Source: Sweltsa coloradensis (Eukaryota > Arthropoda > Insecta > Plecoptera > Chloroperlidae). From it: DNA of 64,000 nt. Location of the stretch: contig JAMZAV010002041.1 in NCBI GenBank assembly GCA_024449915.1, positions 1 to 64,000 of the forward strand, read 5' to 3'. The position numbers and the translations under genes were made by a program. The notes under the pieces were generated by a model. That model was not told the DNA's origin and ran no database searches. It saw only the letters and a list, made by a program, of their open reading frames with translations. Shown here piece by piece: positions 34,141 through 46,500 of this stretch. The number at the start of each line of letters is the position of its first letter. Within the stretch, counting starts at the first letter, position 1.

Positions 34141-34825
34141 TTAAACGAGGGAGCGGAGCGACCGAGTGTCTCCATTCAACTCAAACGGTTCTCATTCTGT
34201 GATTCTGTCTGTCTGTCTGTCTGTCTGTCTGTACGTCGTAAATCAGCCGAACCGCTGAACAGATTGGGCTGAAATTTTAAACAGACATCCGGTACGAAAT
34301 TATTGAGAACTGCTTACAAAATCAAGTAGATCAATTGCGATTTAATCCTACAATAAATAAAAATGTGATTTTTAAAATATCGATAGCATTGTTTAGTAGC
34401 AGCTATCGGGACCACTTCTACGTGGCTTGCATGGCCTATTGGTAAGCATTTAGCCTACCATACGGAGGGTTAAGGTTCGATACCCGTTAGCTCCAACTTT
34501 TTTTATATTTTTACACCCACATATTATTTTTGAGGGGTGTTAAATGGGAAATAAAACTTAGGTGATTTTGTTTTATCTTGGAAATTTGTTAATGTTTCAC
34601 GCTAATACGTTTTGAACACGATTCGCATTTCAAATGTTCAATTTAAATATCTAGGGAAACGCCAAAGTCGTTGTTAAACGAGTGAGTGAGCCAAGTGTTG
34701 AGTACCCGGGAACATCCCCTTTCCTCCCCTATACCTAAGGCTGGATCTAGCCCAGTATGGGGAATGACACCGGATACTATACACATGGCTCACTCACTCG
34801 TTTAACGACTTTGGCGTTTTCCTAG
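34141..34825 (+). mobile_element. HLE-B copy 5, loop inverted
   Basis: Starts TTAAACGAGG directly after copy 4. tRNA-like segment about 34422-34495. In the hairpin, CCAAGTGTTGAGTACCCGGG lies on the left and ACACATGGCTCAC on the right, the reverse of copies 2-4. CTAG at 34822-34825. Confidence 0.75.
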
Positions 34826-34912
34826 TAACTAATTAAACAAAATATGTGATCCAGCTAAATATAGAAATTAGTAACTTTTGACTGAAGAAAGAAACAACAT
34901 GACACAGTTTAA

Positions 34913-35377
34913 TTAAACGAGGGAGCGGAGCGACTGAGTGTCTCCATTCAACTCAAACTCATTCTGTGATTCTGTGTGTCTGTCTGTCGTCGAAAATCAG
35001 CCGAACCGCTGAATAAATTGCGCTGAAATTTTAAACATACACCTGGTGCGAATAAGAATTGAAAACAAAATCAGCTAGATCGATTGCGATTTAAACCTAC
35101 AATAAATAAAAATATGATTTTTTAATAGCAATATCGATAGCATTTGTTTAGATTTTTCATATGTAAAAAAAAAGGCCACAGCCTACAATATATAATAGGG
35201 AAACTCCAAAGTCGTTGTTAAACGAGTGAGTGAGCTATGTGTTGAGTACCCGGTATCATTCCCCATACTGGTCTTGATCCAGCCTTAAGTATAGGGGAGG
35301 AAAGGGGATGTTCCCAGGTACTACTCAACACTTGTCTTATACTCACTCGTTTAACAACGACTTTGGCGTTTCCCTAG
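34913..35377 (+). mobile_element. HLE-B copy 6, internally deleted
   Basis: 465 bp only: TTAAACGAGGGAGCGG start and the complete terminal hairpin with CTAG at 35374-35377, but the tRNA-like segment and the region around it are missing. Loop in the common orientation. Confidence 0.7.
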
Positions 35378-37830
35378 TAAAGTAATCAGTATTGGGTTTT
35401 CTGGTACCGGTATCCTTATTCCAGGCCTAACGACTAGCAACCATTTTTAAAAATTTCTTCCCCTTGGAGTTTGATTGTGTGGGCAATTGTAAAAGGAAAG
35501 TCTCAAACTCGAAGACTGTTTGAGAGGACTCAAATCTCTTGCATCCGCATAACGACTGATGAAATCCCCGGGGGAAACTATCACAGCACTGGGTCTCAAT
35601 TCAGTAACTCTACGAATTCAATTCGGCAACAGTAGCCTAATCGACTCGGAGCAACGGTAATCGATCCGGTTGTTGTTGGTCGAGGTCGAAAGGTATGATT
35701 TACAAGGCAGTGTACGTCCAAAGGTGAACAAATGATTCGCAGTCAGGTCATATCTTTGAAATGACATAGATGTGTGTATTATTGCCAATCGGAGAGAAAT
35801 TGGTTTTAAATGGTATAATTTCATGAAAAAAGGGAACGTATAGGACTTTTAGGGGTAGGCCCTTACTTAAGGCAGGTTTTCTTTGAGCATACTATTGTTA
35901 TTCGTTTGAGAAAGTTAATAATCTGGTTGTGTTTACGTATAGGCCAGGCTTATCATCCACCATTTTTACTAATCAAACATAAACAAATTTTGGGTAACGA
36001 AAAGTAACCAAGTCGGATTCAGTTGTCACGCATTATATCGCAACGATATCGACCTCAACCGGTTCAATCACTAACAGCCGAGTCGATTACGGTATAAAAC
36101 ATCCGAATCCAATTCGGTCCAGCACAGGTGAATGCAAGCTTTGACGCAATACATTATGAGGATAACCAACTGTAAGAAAATGATAATAAATACAATTAAT
36201 AAATTAACAAAATATTTACAATTAATTAATAACTAAGCTACATCAAAATGATTCAGAGTATATTTATTTGTTTAACATCTATCCTATTCAGTTGCATGAC
36301 ACAATAATGATTGCTCGCTTTTAACGCCAAAAGAGAGTGAGCTTGCACTTTCTCGGTTATGCTGTATTTCCATATTCTGGCAGCTCTGCAGTAGAAGCGG
36401 TAAGGGAAAATGGTGGACTAGTGGACTGGGCCTGGTGACGTCTTGGAACATGAAGGTTACATCTTTTTAAAAAATCTCAAAAGAATTAAATGGACTTGTA
36501 TTAGATTTTTATAATATTCTAGATGTTAATCAAGGGCTGGGTATTGTAGATACAATGAGACCCCTTTATTTACTTCTGATGCCAGGTGTACTTAACTCGT
36601 TTTCGTAAAGAAAGAAAAGGTAACTACGTACGTAGCACCATTTTTCCTAATCAGCACAGAATTAATCTGAGTCGGGAAATGGTAAATGAGAAATATAATA
36701 GATAAAAAATGATATTTATTCACATCTTGCTGTACATTGCTTGAAACCAATAGTTGATAATTACAAATATTATTTTTTTCCCTCCAATACTGATACGTGT
36801 CACATTACTAATAACTTATACAGCCGTAGTACATTATGTGGGACAGAACGCAGGTACACCAACACATCAATTTAGAGTTGGCAGCACTGTAAGTGTACAC
36901 AAGTGAGAACCTTAGAGTTTCTAGCGAGCTGCCAAGTCAGAATATCTACATAAAATAAATGCACATCACTACAAGCTAGAAAGTGAATATGCCCTCAGCC
37001 AAAACCAGTATAACCTATTCATGTACAGATAGGCCTATAGTACTCTAAAACATAGTCACGTCACCAACCTAGCAATTTAAGGCCGAGTGCCGCCCTTTAA
37101 ACACCTTAACATAGTAACACATTCCATGGTTACATTATAGTTCTGGTCAGTAATCATCAAGGTCACGAATTAGAATACTAATGTCATTCCATCGAGAATT
37201 TCCTGTTCTTGCTTGTGAATTTTTATTTTGTGTGCAATGCATAGTTTTGTTTTATAACTTGAAAAACTTTGAATTGTATTTTGAATAATTAAGAACAAAG
37301 TTTTACAAGTTTTAAAACAAAATAATACGTTCTACAACAAAATATTTACTCACGAGGACGAGCAGAACATTCTCGAGGTAATGACATATCTTGATCCTAA
37401 ACCTGTGAAACAAATCATTAATGACCAGTAACAAATATATATATACTATATATATTATAATATATACAATGGATGGCATGTGTTTTGGCCGTAGAATGGG
37501 CGACACTCTGCCTTGATAGTATGTATACTATATACAAGTACCAAGAGAGGTTTGCTAACATGTGTAAGAGTCTAGATGTGAAATAACATCATGGCCACAG
37601 GGCACAGGTAAGACAAACTGTGATCCATGTGACTCCAATGATACTGACTTTAGACCCTATTTTATACAAACACACATTATTACTGTTCACCATTTAGTAA
37701 ATTCTACTTCAGCAAGAGACATTGCTAGGATATTCGTGGAAATGAAATGTGCTCGGATCATGTAAGAAGCCTGGATGTCGATCGACGTTAACATAAGATA
37801 TAGTAAACAATAATACCGACAGTGTTGGCT
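35378..37830. other. Intergenic DNA, no feature recognised
   Basis: AT-rich, low repeat content compared with the rest. A TATATA-rich patch lies near 37435-37465. No supported coding frame. Confidence 0.4.
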
Positions 37831-38060
37831 CGGGCGGCAAGCGCTAGACTCTGATAAGGGACGTCCCGGGTTCGAAACCCCGCCAAGACCGGCAATCCTG
37901 ACTGAAGGTTTATACGGGGTTTTCCTCGGACATTAATGCAAATGCAAGGGACGTGAGTCCTCTTAAACAGCCCTCGGACATCCCTTCACAATTGTCCTAT
38001 CCGCAACATACCTAAGCGGAAGCCTAGTTCACCTGAAGAGGGGCATATTGCACCCTATAA
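37831..38060 (+). mobile_element. tRNA-derived SINE
   Basis: TGGCTCGGGCGGCAAGCGC and GGGTTCGAAACCCCGCCAAG serve as box A and box B of a tRNA-like head, followed by a body (TTTATACGGGGTTTTCCTCG, AAGGGACGTGAGTCC) without coding sense. The anticodon arm does not pair, so it is not a working tRNA gene. Confidence 0.65.
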
Positions 38061-38954
38061 CAGGTTAGGGCCTAAATTCCACAATTTTAAAATTTAAGAA
38101 AAAGTACAGGGATACTGTATTGTATGTTGACTGTAAAATCTTAACATTAATATTCGTATCTATGCAAATAAGAAGTTTTAGCTTTGTTTGCTGCTCGAAC
38201 AGCCACTTGTCCGCGGTGGATGCAAAGGTTCACTGGCCGAAAAGTTAACAAGGTCGTATCTTGTCCAAAGGTTCGCGGTTTGAACCACAAGATTTATACT
38301 TCTTAGATGAATTTAAAACCATCACCATCAACCCCATTAGTCCAAATTGTTATAAATTAACATAATCTCGTTCATTTCAACATGTTCATTTACAGTTTCA
38401 AATTTCAATATCCGGGATAGTTCTGAAATTGTGTTTTTATTGACATCCAAGCCAAGTTACATTATGTGCTGAGCCGACACATTTTCACTGTTCAACTATG
38501 GACACCCTGTGATGGCATAATTTATGGAAACAAAGATGGTCTATTTAATTATACAGTACGTATATAAATATTACAGTTTACAGTACTGCAAATTTGTTAT
38601 TTACCATAGGTATTAGAAGATATTACATGAAGGGTTTAGTCATCCTCATTCTACCTCATAGGGAATCGTATGTTAACGCAGTCACCCAAACATAAACCTA
38701 AGTCCACGGGAAGTGAGCTGGCTACAACACTGTTACCAAACACTCTACGTTGCACTCGGAACGTGAATATAGTAGGAAGACCAACAAATACAAACAGAAA
38801 TAGTACTACATATTCTGTACAGTTTATGGCACTTAATATAATTTCACTCAACAGTTTCACCTAAGATACTTGATAATTATTGTACACATAGCCTACGTAC
38901 AACGTTACAGTACACTTAAATACTTTATCAATGTTTTAGCAGCTTCAAACATAC

Positions 38955-39410
38955 ATGTTAACTTACACATAAAGTATGTAAGTTGTAATCAGTGTACGTA
39001 AACAAAACTTATTGACTAAATATTAACAAACATTTATCCTTCATATTAAAATATCTGTACCACTCCGAGTTGGCACTAAAATATAACGTTAGAAACCGGT
39101 TTTTATATGGCCTGGCAGTGCCAACTTAGCCTGGAACAGATAATAGGTTAGATCAGCTTCATCCTGACATATTAACTTACACATAGTACATATCAGTGTA
39201 CGTACAAAACTTATTGACCAAACAAACATTAATCCTTCATACCAGCTTCATTCTAACATATTAACTTACACATAAAGTACATATCAGTGACAAAAAATTA
39301 TTACCAAAAACCTTCCCGTTAACTTACACATAAAGTACGCAAGTTTAAATCAGTGTACGTACAAAACTTATATTGACCAAACAAACATTATTATAATCCT
39401 TCATATTATC
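38955..39410. repeat. Irregular direct repeats
   Basis: Four diverged copies of a block starting TAACTTACACATA (38958, 39172, 39262, 39320), three of them followed by CAGTGTACGTA and ACAAAACTTATTGACC-like sequence. Spacing is uneven. Confidence 0.75.
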
Positions 39411-40573
39411 CCCACTAGTACATGATTAATTGATAAGGTTAGCATTAACCCTTCATTGTAGGCCAACTCTTTCATGTAAATTGTAAAGCTATCAGTCACT
39501 CAAACAAGCATTACTAAGTAATCTACAAGGAGCCTCCACGTGTGATATTTCAAAAACCCGCCAAGTCCCTCAAAGTGCAGTAAAGTATAATATGTATCTT
39601 AAACACTGAAAACCAGGAAATGCATGATGGCCCAGTAAGCCAAAAATGCGGGCATATGAAAAGAAGAAGAAGAAGAAGACATACTTTGCAAGTGCGGACT
39701 TATCAGCCATTGGGTCGCGCTGTTTGAGATTAGGCCATCATAAAGCTATGAGTGGCTGAGTGGTTAGTTATCCCTAGGCACCACTTAGTTCACAATGCCA
39801 GGCATGTTTTCATACTGCAAGACTTTCACATGTTATTTCATTGCAAATGGTGTCTACTACTGTATATTAGTATACTGAGTATTTTGAGGAAGAGAAGTGC
39901 GAGGCGCCAAGTAGCATTGTTTGTCAGGTGGACGCATCGACATGGTTGACAACTCCGATAATATAAAACACCAGCCCCGATACAGAAGCCGAAGCTCACG
40001 CTCTGCACTTCCACTTTGATATTTTACTCCCTCCACATTTACGTTCAATTTCCTGTATTTAAGATCAGGTAGACCGGAGACAATAAATGGAGCTCTTATA
40101 CAATTCAATATAAAACTACATCATGCTAAGTATTTACATTTAGACAACGGAAATATGGTTTCTAAAGGCGCGCAGAAAGAAATAAGGATGTACCAATTTC
40201 ACAAATCCTGGCAAGCCTGTTACTCTGTTACTAGACATTGATACCCGGCAACTATGAAATGTTGACTTATTGTAATACTAATGGATAGTACATTCAAGAG
40301 TACTTATACATGTAAAAATGTTTCCATGTTATTGTTCTACAATCTACATAAAATAATAAACATAAATTACATATATTATAATTATTAGACAATTACAAAG
40401 CAAAGTTGGAACATACCTAATAATTGTGTTTGATTGTTGTCACAATAAGATACTTCACGATAGCACCAAAATTATCATAAATTATTTAAATATCATTGTT
40501 ATATTATGCCTATAATATACTGTATAAGTTTTCAGTTACATGTAGGTGGGGATCTAAACAGGCACCCTTTACC
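39411..40573. other. No recognised feature
   Basis: AT-rich DNA with an (AAG)n run near 39660. Open frames are short and on both strands over the same bases. Confidence 0.4.
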
Positions 40574-41086
40574 CAGTGGCGGAACTTCGTATCATGGGCC
40601 CACCCGCAAACTTTCTATGGGGGCTCCCCCAACAGATACACACATACACAGGCTCAGTGTTGAATTCAGGCTTTTCATCCCGGGAGGCTAAATAATATCC
40701 CGGAGGTATTATATGGGGACCAAGTACGGAGAGTTTGAGGGGCAAAGCCCCCTAATAATAGCGCCACAGGCGAAAATTTTGAAAATCAGGTTTTTAGAGT
40801 GTATTTGGCATGCTTTTAGAAAAAAGTTGTGAGCTGAAAGCAATACCAAAATAATGTAGTTTTTGTGTGTTGATGGATTGTGGACGCTTAAAGTTCCTAA
40901 ATATCTGCTAGATTTCACCTTCAAACTGCTAGATTCACCAAACAGTCATTTTAGCAACAAAAACAAATACAATATTTTCCAAACAGAGTGAAATACTGTT
41001 TTTTTACTAAGATTTTTTTAATGGGGCCCCCTAAACTAGCGGGCGGGCCTGGGCCCACTCGCAGTTGCGGGCCCTGCGGGCGCCTG
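40574..41086. mobile_element. Non-autonomous hAT-like element, 513 bp
   Basis: Starts CAGTGGCGGAACTTC, ends GGGCGCCTG. Short imperfect inverted ends, flanked by an exact 8 bp duplication CCTTTACC (40566-40573 and 41087-41094). Subterminal GGGCCCAC is present at both ends in opposite orientation. Confidence 0.8.
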
Positions 41087-41226
41087 CCTTTACCGTCTGG
41101 TGAGCGCGGGTAAGGTTTCAACTTTCCATTACCCGTTATCCGTCATAATGACATACAGTATACTAGTCTATAGGCCTACTCAACACAAAACAGGGTGTGA
41201 TTTTTTTTTTTTTATTCCTTGCAGTA

Positions 41227-41766
41227 CAGTGGAACCTCGGTACGACGATATTTAAGGGACTGAGTAAAAAAAATCTTGGAAGCAGGAAATCGTTCCAACG
41301 AGGAGTACACAAAAAGATTGAATTTAGTGATTTGCAGTATGCGGTCTATTTTATTGGTGTAGCGCCTATACACGCGTCTGCTGGTAGCGATCAATATTGG
41401 TAAGTAGGTCTCTGCGCGGGTGTCGTTGATTCCGAGTTCCGTGTGATGCAAGAAGCGACGCATCAGTCTACAGAGCTATCAAGACAGGCTCGCATGCTCT
41501 CGCTCACTCCATGACTGCACCTTGGACTAGCAAGCCAGCTGGCTCGTGAGGCGAGGCAAGCCGCCCGTATAACTAATGCAATTTTTATCAGGGGATTTAC
41601 AAATTCATCGTTCAAGGGGGAAAATCGTTTTCTTTGTCACTTTTATAAACGTTAAGGCGGGAAAATTTAACATTGGTTTAAATGGGAAAAAAGAAGGAAC
41701 TTTGTGAAATCGGCGTTGGGAACGGGAAACCGTTGCAGCCGTGATCATTGGACCGAAGTTTCACTG
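41227..41766. mobile_element. Tigger/pogo-like element, 540 bp
   Basis: CAGTGGAACCTCGGTACGA at the left and CCGAAGTTTCACTG at the right, imperfect inverse repeats with TA on both sides (41225-41226, 41767-41768), the target preference of the Tc1/mariner/pogo group. The CAGTGGAACCTC start is characteristic of Tigger-type ends. No transposase. Confidence 0.8.
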
Positions 41767-42700
41767 TAATATAATTTATTGTATTGCAGTCTGTGTACCA
41801 AAAATGTAGGTAGGATAATATGATGCATTTTGTAAAAGTTTATTTTTTAACATGTAGGCCTAATTCAATATTTTTTTCATAATCATTATTGATGTTGATT
41901 GATGTTAATTTTATTGATTAATGATTATTGATTAAAGTGTGCATCCCAAGTAGAAACTTGTTATGATCCCATTCTATGATGGTAACGCTATTTAAAAACA
42001 TTAAATAAGTAAGTAGATAGGTAATCAATAATCATTTGTTGTTAAACAAGTGCCAAATCTAAATCCTAACAATATAACACCAACTGGGAAACAAATACTG
42101 GAGAATCGAAAATAGCATAGGTACATCCCCACAGAAATATTGTAGGCTCCCATGTTGTTTTCTATGGATCTTTTCCTTTTTGTTTACTAGTATTTATAAG
42201 TGTGAGCAGATCATTTACTGACCTCGTTGACAGTAACTTCGAGTACCTTTTTATATTTCAGTAGCCTATAAATTAGTGGGGGTTGCCATTTGGTACTACT
42301 ACCAAGGCAATAATCAAATAAAACTTTAATAATAATTTAATCAACATATTTATAAGATTGATATTCGGTTGATTTTAAAATCAAAATTAAAAATATGCAA
42401 AAATGATCGTCACCGATATCCTAGCCCTGTTAGAATTAGAACTCAAAGGATTGCTCACTTGCAGGTCCACAAACTTTTAAACATGAAACATACAAACATT
42501 TTAGTTCTTTAGAAAAAGAGAATTACCGTACATAAATCAAACTATTTATTTACCAAGGTCATTGATTTATGACAAATCAATTTAAACCCTAATGTTGATT
42601 ATTGATTGAATGGTAGCAGGTAATTAACTAACAATCAACCAATAATTGGTGGCAACCTAAGTAAATCTACACCGAAGACGAGCAGGTGAGACCACGTGGT
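41767..42700. other. No recognised feature
   Basis: AT-rich. Repeated TTGATTAATGATTATTGATT patches around 41885-41940. Confidence 0.35.
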
Positions 42701-42925
42701 GCCGAGAAGCGTTCCGACCTTGGACTCGTGGTAGGCCTGCTCCGCGGCCAGCGAGAACATAGTGCTTAGCATTCCGACCTTGGACTCGTGGTAGGCCTGC
42801 TCCGCGGCCAGCGAGAACACAGTGCTTAGCGTTCCGACCTTGGACTCGTGGTAGGCCTGCTCCGCGGCCAGCGAGAACACAGCTTGCGAAACACATGGGC
42901 TGGAGCTAAAAGCTAGTGAGGTCAT
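42635..42925 (-). CDS. Possible exon with three 20-residue repeats
   Basis: Minus-strand open frame of 96 codons. Its middle (42701-42890) is three head-to-tail 60 bp units, each coding VFSLAAEQAYHESKVGT followed by LST. The units differ by very few bases and keep frame. Flanking codons read SSSPCVSQA before and LLGTTWSHLLVFGVDLL after. I do not recognise the protein. GC content is above the surrounding DNA. It lies 0.5 kb beyond the last exon of the SR-type gene on the same strand. It may be a coding exon, part of a 3' untranslated region or simply a minisatellite. Confidence 0.35.
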   Translation of the reverse strand: MTSLAFSSSPCVSQAVFSLAAEQAYHESKVGTLSTVFSLAAEQAYHESKVGMLSTMFSLAAEQAYHESKVGTLLGTTWSHLLVFGVDLLRLPPIIG

Positions 42926-43413
42926 CAGGAGGGAGACGGGGTAGTCCGCTAGAGCGCACGATAGACAAACGAGGACGTTGTACGATTTGATAGCGTAACT
43001 TTATTGCTAGCCTCGATACACGACCGATAAAATAAACAATCGGTGGCGGCACTTAATGGTACGATAGGTTTCTATACCCTTATCAAGTACTACTTTGAAG
43101 AGACGGTTCCACGTTGCTCAGTGTAGTACAAGTCTCTAATTGGCCCAATTCACCAGTTGATGGCGTTGGCGCCGCCAGGGTAGGCGTTAAAACCAAGTCC
43201 TCCGCTAAGTTATGCGACTTGAGTGGGTAGACGCTAAACACAAATTGAATTAGGTATCTAAATTGTATTGCCAAGAGACCCATCTCCAATGCCTACCCGA
43301 CGTCAGATTGCCGGATATATTTCCCCGGTTGCTCTCGGCTACAAAGTCCTCGTTTGTCTGCCACGGCGCAGGGTTCATGCCGGGGACAGAGTGTCGCCCC
43401 CCCTCCTCCTCCC

Positions 43414-43587
43414 TCATACCCTCCTGGACCGCCTGGTCCGGGGGTAGTACCCTCTGTCTGGGTCGCCTCGCAGCTGCTCCCAGCGAGCGTAGTAGCGCTC
43501 CGCCTCCAACCATTCCTGATACTTGTACCACCACTCCTCCCACTTCATGTAGTCGTCAAGCGTCAGGTCTCGCAAGTAGCCACGGTC
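43414..43587 (-). CDS. SR-type gene, last visible exon
   Basis: Acceptor TTTATTTAAG|GACCGT. Codes DRGYLRDLTLDDYMKWEEWW then YKYQEWLEAERYYARW, an acidic/aromatic helix-like tail, and ends RTRRSRRV with TGA at 43414-43416. An alternative frame after YYPR would give a PGPGGPGGYEGGGG tail, so the exact end is uncertain. A donor-like GTATGA overlaps the stop. Confidence 0.75.
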   Translation of the reverse strand, partial: DRGYLRDLTLDDYMKWEEWWYKYQEWLEAERYYARWEQLRGDPDRGYYPRTRRSRRV

Positions 43588-46500
43588 CTTAAATAAAATA
43601 AAAAAATATCATTTTATTATTACTATATATTAATATTTAGGGATGAGACCGGTTATTGCTAACTGTTTCCCCAAAACAAAAACCAGTTTTCAAAAAAAAA
43701 ATGGTTGTGGGTTAGGGGTGGCAAAGATGCTTGTTGTCTCTACTTATCGGCATGTTTACAATCGGGAAAACGGGTGACCTTGATTAGTTGGAGATGGGTG
43801 AGAGGTAGGGCTACAAGGCAAATAGTGATTTTTCAGTTAAAATAGAATATCGAATATTCAAATGCAAAAAGTTTGAATATCGAATATCAAATAACGAAAA
43901 ATTTTACTTTCGAATAGTTTTGAATAATGACTGGAATAACAGCATTTTTTCATTAAACTGAGTTTTATCAAACTGGCCTAGTGTTTGATATTTACTAGGG
44001 TTGCCGTTCGATGTGAAAATCGTGATCGATAATCGGAGGCATGGAATTGATAATCATATCGAAATATATCGATACAAGTCGCGCAAGCGCGGCTTGAAGC
44101 CGCTACGCGGAGGGCGTGGAAAACCTCGTACTCGGAATACCTCGTAGTTGGAAAACCTCGTTGACGCGACAAAAATCGCGAATCGGTCCGCGTACGGCCG
44201 CGATACGATAGTTTTCGGGTGACGTTTGTCGTTTATCCGAAGACCTGTGACAAATTTGTTTTCCGGGACACTTTCAGTACGCCGCCGGATGCTGTCCGCC
44301 GCCTCTAATACGGTGCAAAATGTTTTTCGAAATTGATAATTTTTACGCCATTTTGTGTAAAATGTGGGAGAAATGGTTGCCTGGAACAATCCCGAGACAA
44401 AATATGTTACGGTAAGTCTAAATCTTCGCCTCGTCCGCGCAGATCCGCAAAGCCCAAGATGGACAGGACCAGACATACTGCACATTTTTCATTAATCCTG
44501 GACAAAAGTTTTTCCGTGAACACTTGTCCGGGTTATCAAAATATGCCCCTCGTCCTTCGGTACCGTAGAGCTCGAGATGTACCTGATCGTACTGTAATTG
44601 TGGAAGATATAATACAAAAGAAAACGTTTATCCACAAAATGACCAACTACTATTTTGAGACATTCAAAAAGGGACGAAAATTGCCCGAGCTATAAAATAA
44701 TCAATGCTATTTGGATTTTCCAAAATGACAGATATATTTCAAAAGAAACTTAACTAAATTAGTATTAGGGCCGTAACCTCTGATGCAGCCCTCTGACGCC
44801 ATTGGAAACGACCCAAAAATGAAATGGCTTGAAGATATTAATGAAATGTCTTAATTTCTATTTCCAACCCCCCCCCCTGCCCCCCCCCCCAATAGTGTCA
44901 TTGCGGTGTCCAGTCAAACCAGTCCTCGAAATTCTGATTCGTACTGATAACAGTTAGTAAATTTCACTGAATAATCAAGGTTTAGATATTATAAAACTCG
45001 ACTTCCCCCCCCCCCCCCATCACTCCTCGCCACTTTGTCCTCTCGATTCCCTCGTCGTGTTCGTTGACTTGACTTGCCCCCCCCCCCAAAGCCCGCCACT
45101 GCCCAACCGTAAAGGAAGTCGCTAGTATGAAACATTTATTTCTATTAGTGGAAGTATTAAATTGTCGTCTCGATACTTTGGTTGCACCTAGCCCCACTAT
45201 TGGTGGAAGTCTATGCTGTCTCGATTGCACTAAGGCTGTCTAAACGCTTCTATGTCATGATGTTATCGATGTGCATGTGCATATGCTGGAGTTTTATATG
45301 GACATTCGTTACTGGATTTAAAAAATAGTTTCCCAATCAGAGCCCCCCAACTTCAACCAGACTCAATGCCTGACTTATTACATCACTTCATAGCTAAAAA
45401 TAGATTTCTTATAATGTAGGCCCAAGTGTTTGTATCTACTGTAGGGAGCCTCTTCAAGCTTACGAACGCACTTTATTAATATGTTGTGATCAGTATAAAT
45501 TAGCGTAAAAAATTCACTGACGAGAGTATTCAAAATTTTAATGTGCGTTTTTTGCGCCCAGGATCTGAAAACGAAGGGTTGAGATGTTGTTGGGCGTAAT
45601 CGCCAAACCTTAGACGTATTTTATAAGTCAACAAAGGAAATCGAATCGTTGAAGGCATATCCGTTAAATGACGTTTTTCATTTGCATGCATACGAAAAAT
45701 GACGTTTTTTTATCGGCCTTGGTTTTACAAACCACGTTTGAGTGCCGTTTTGGCGCTCAGGACATTCGAAATAGGAGTCACAGTATTTTTTTTTAGAAAG
45801 TTTGATCTTGTTAGAAATTAATGAGACCAACATGGTAGGGACATAAAAGTCGAAATAGGGCCCTTTTTAGGTCATTCAAAAAAAGCATGTGTAAAAGAAT
45901 GTTGATTTTTCTATGCAAAACCGGACAGGCATTGCAATCTTGTCTCCCCCCCTGTCTACCCTTCAAACGTAGCCAAATACGTGATGTTTGGTGTGACAAT
46001 TTCCGTAAAGATCGGATACAGTGTTTTTTACAATTCTTGAAATTTACAAAAAATATTTACCGTGCTTTTTGTGACCTTGAATGCAAAATTTAACTATCAA
46101 AAAGTGTCCCGGACCGAACTCGAAGGCTTCCACCTAACCCGGGTTCGAACACAGGTTCTCAAACCAATTTTATTTACATTCCTTTATTCTTCCGCTACAT
46201 TAACGAGCCCTTGTCGTTCCAAATCGAACCGAGGAAAACCAAAATTTTAAACTTTTAAAGTTGCACTGCAAAAATGTTAAAAAAATTTCCAACTTTGCAA
46301 TTTTTTCCCTCGCAATCGGAAAGAAATATCGGGTCAGTTTGGTTTAACCCGTTTGCTATTTCATTGGCTTTCGGAATTGTCAAACCTCGGGGCTCTACCG
46401 CGCATCTCAAAATTTCAAAAAAATGGAAAATGGAAAATCCAAACAATGTCCGAAAAAAAGAAGACGGTACACATTTTTGCCGTCTGGACCCCCGCGTTAA

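Noticed and set aside
27950..34240. Runs of CTGT as independent microsatellites
   Set aside because: They occur at the same place in each HLE-B copy and belong to the element.
37831..37900. Functional tRNA gene
   Set aside because: Box A and box B are present, but the anticodon stem does not pair and a SINE body follows directly.
43250..43596. Three long open frames on both strands overlapping the last SR-type exon
   Set aside because: Only the frame starting at 43587 on the minus strand has a good acceptor and continues the protein. The others are shadows in GC-rich DNA.
44054..44695. Overlapping open frames of 143 and 120 codons on opposite strands
   Set aside because: GC-rich intron segment without splice or motif support. 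Both strands being open points to composition, not coding.
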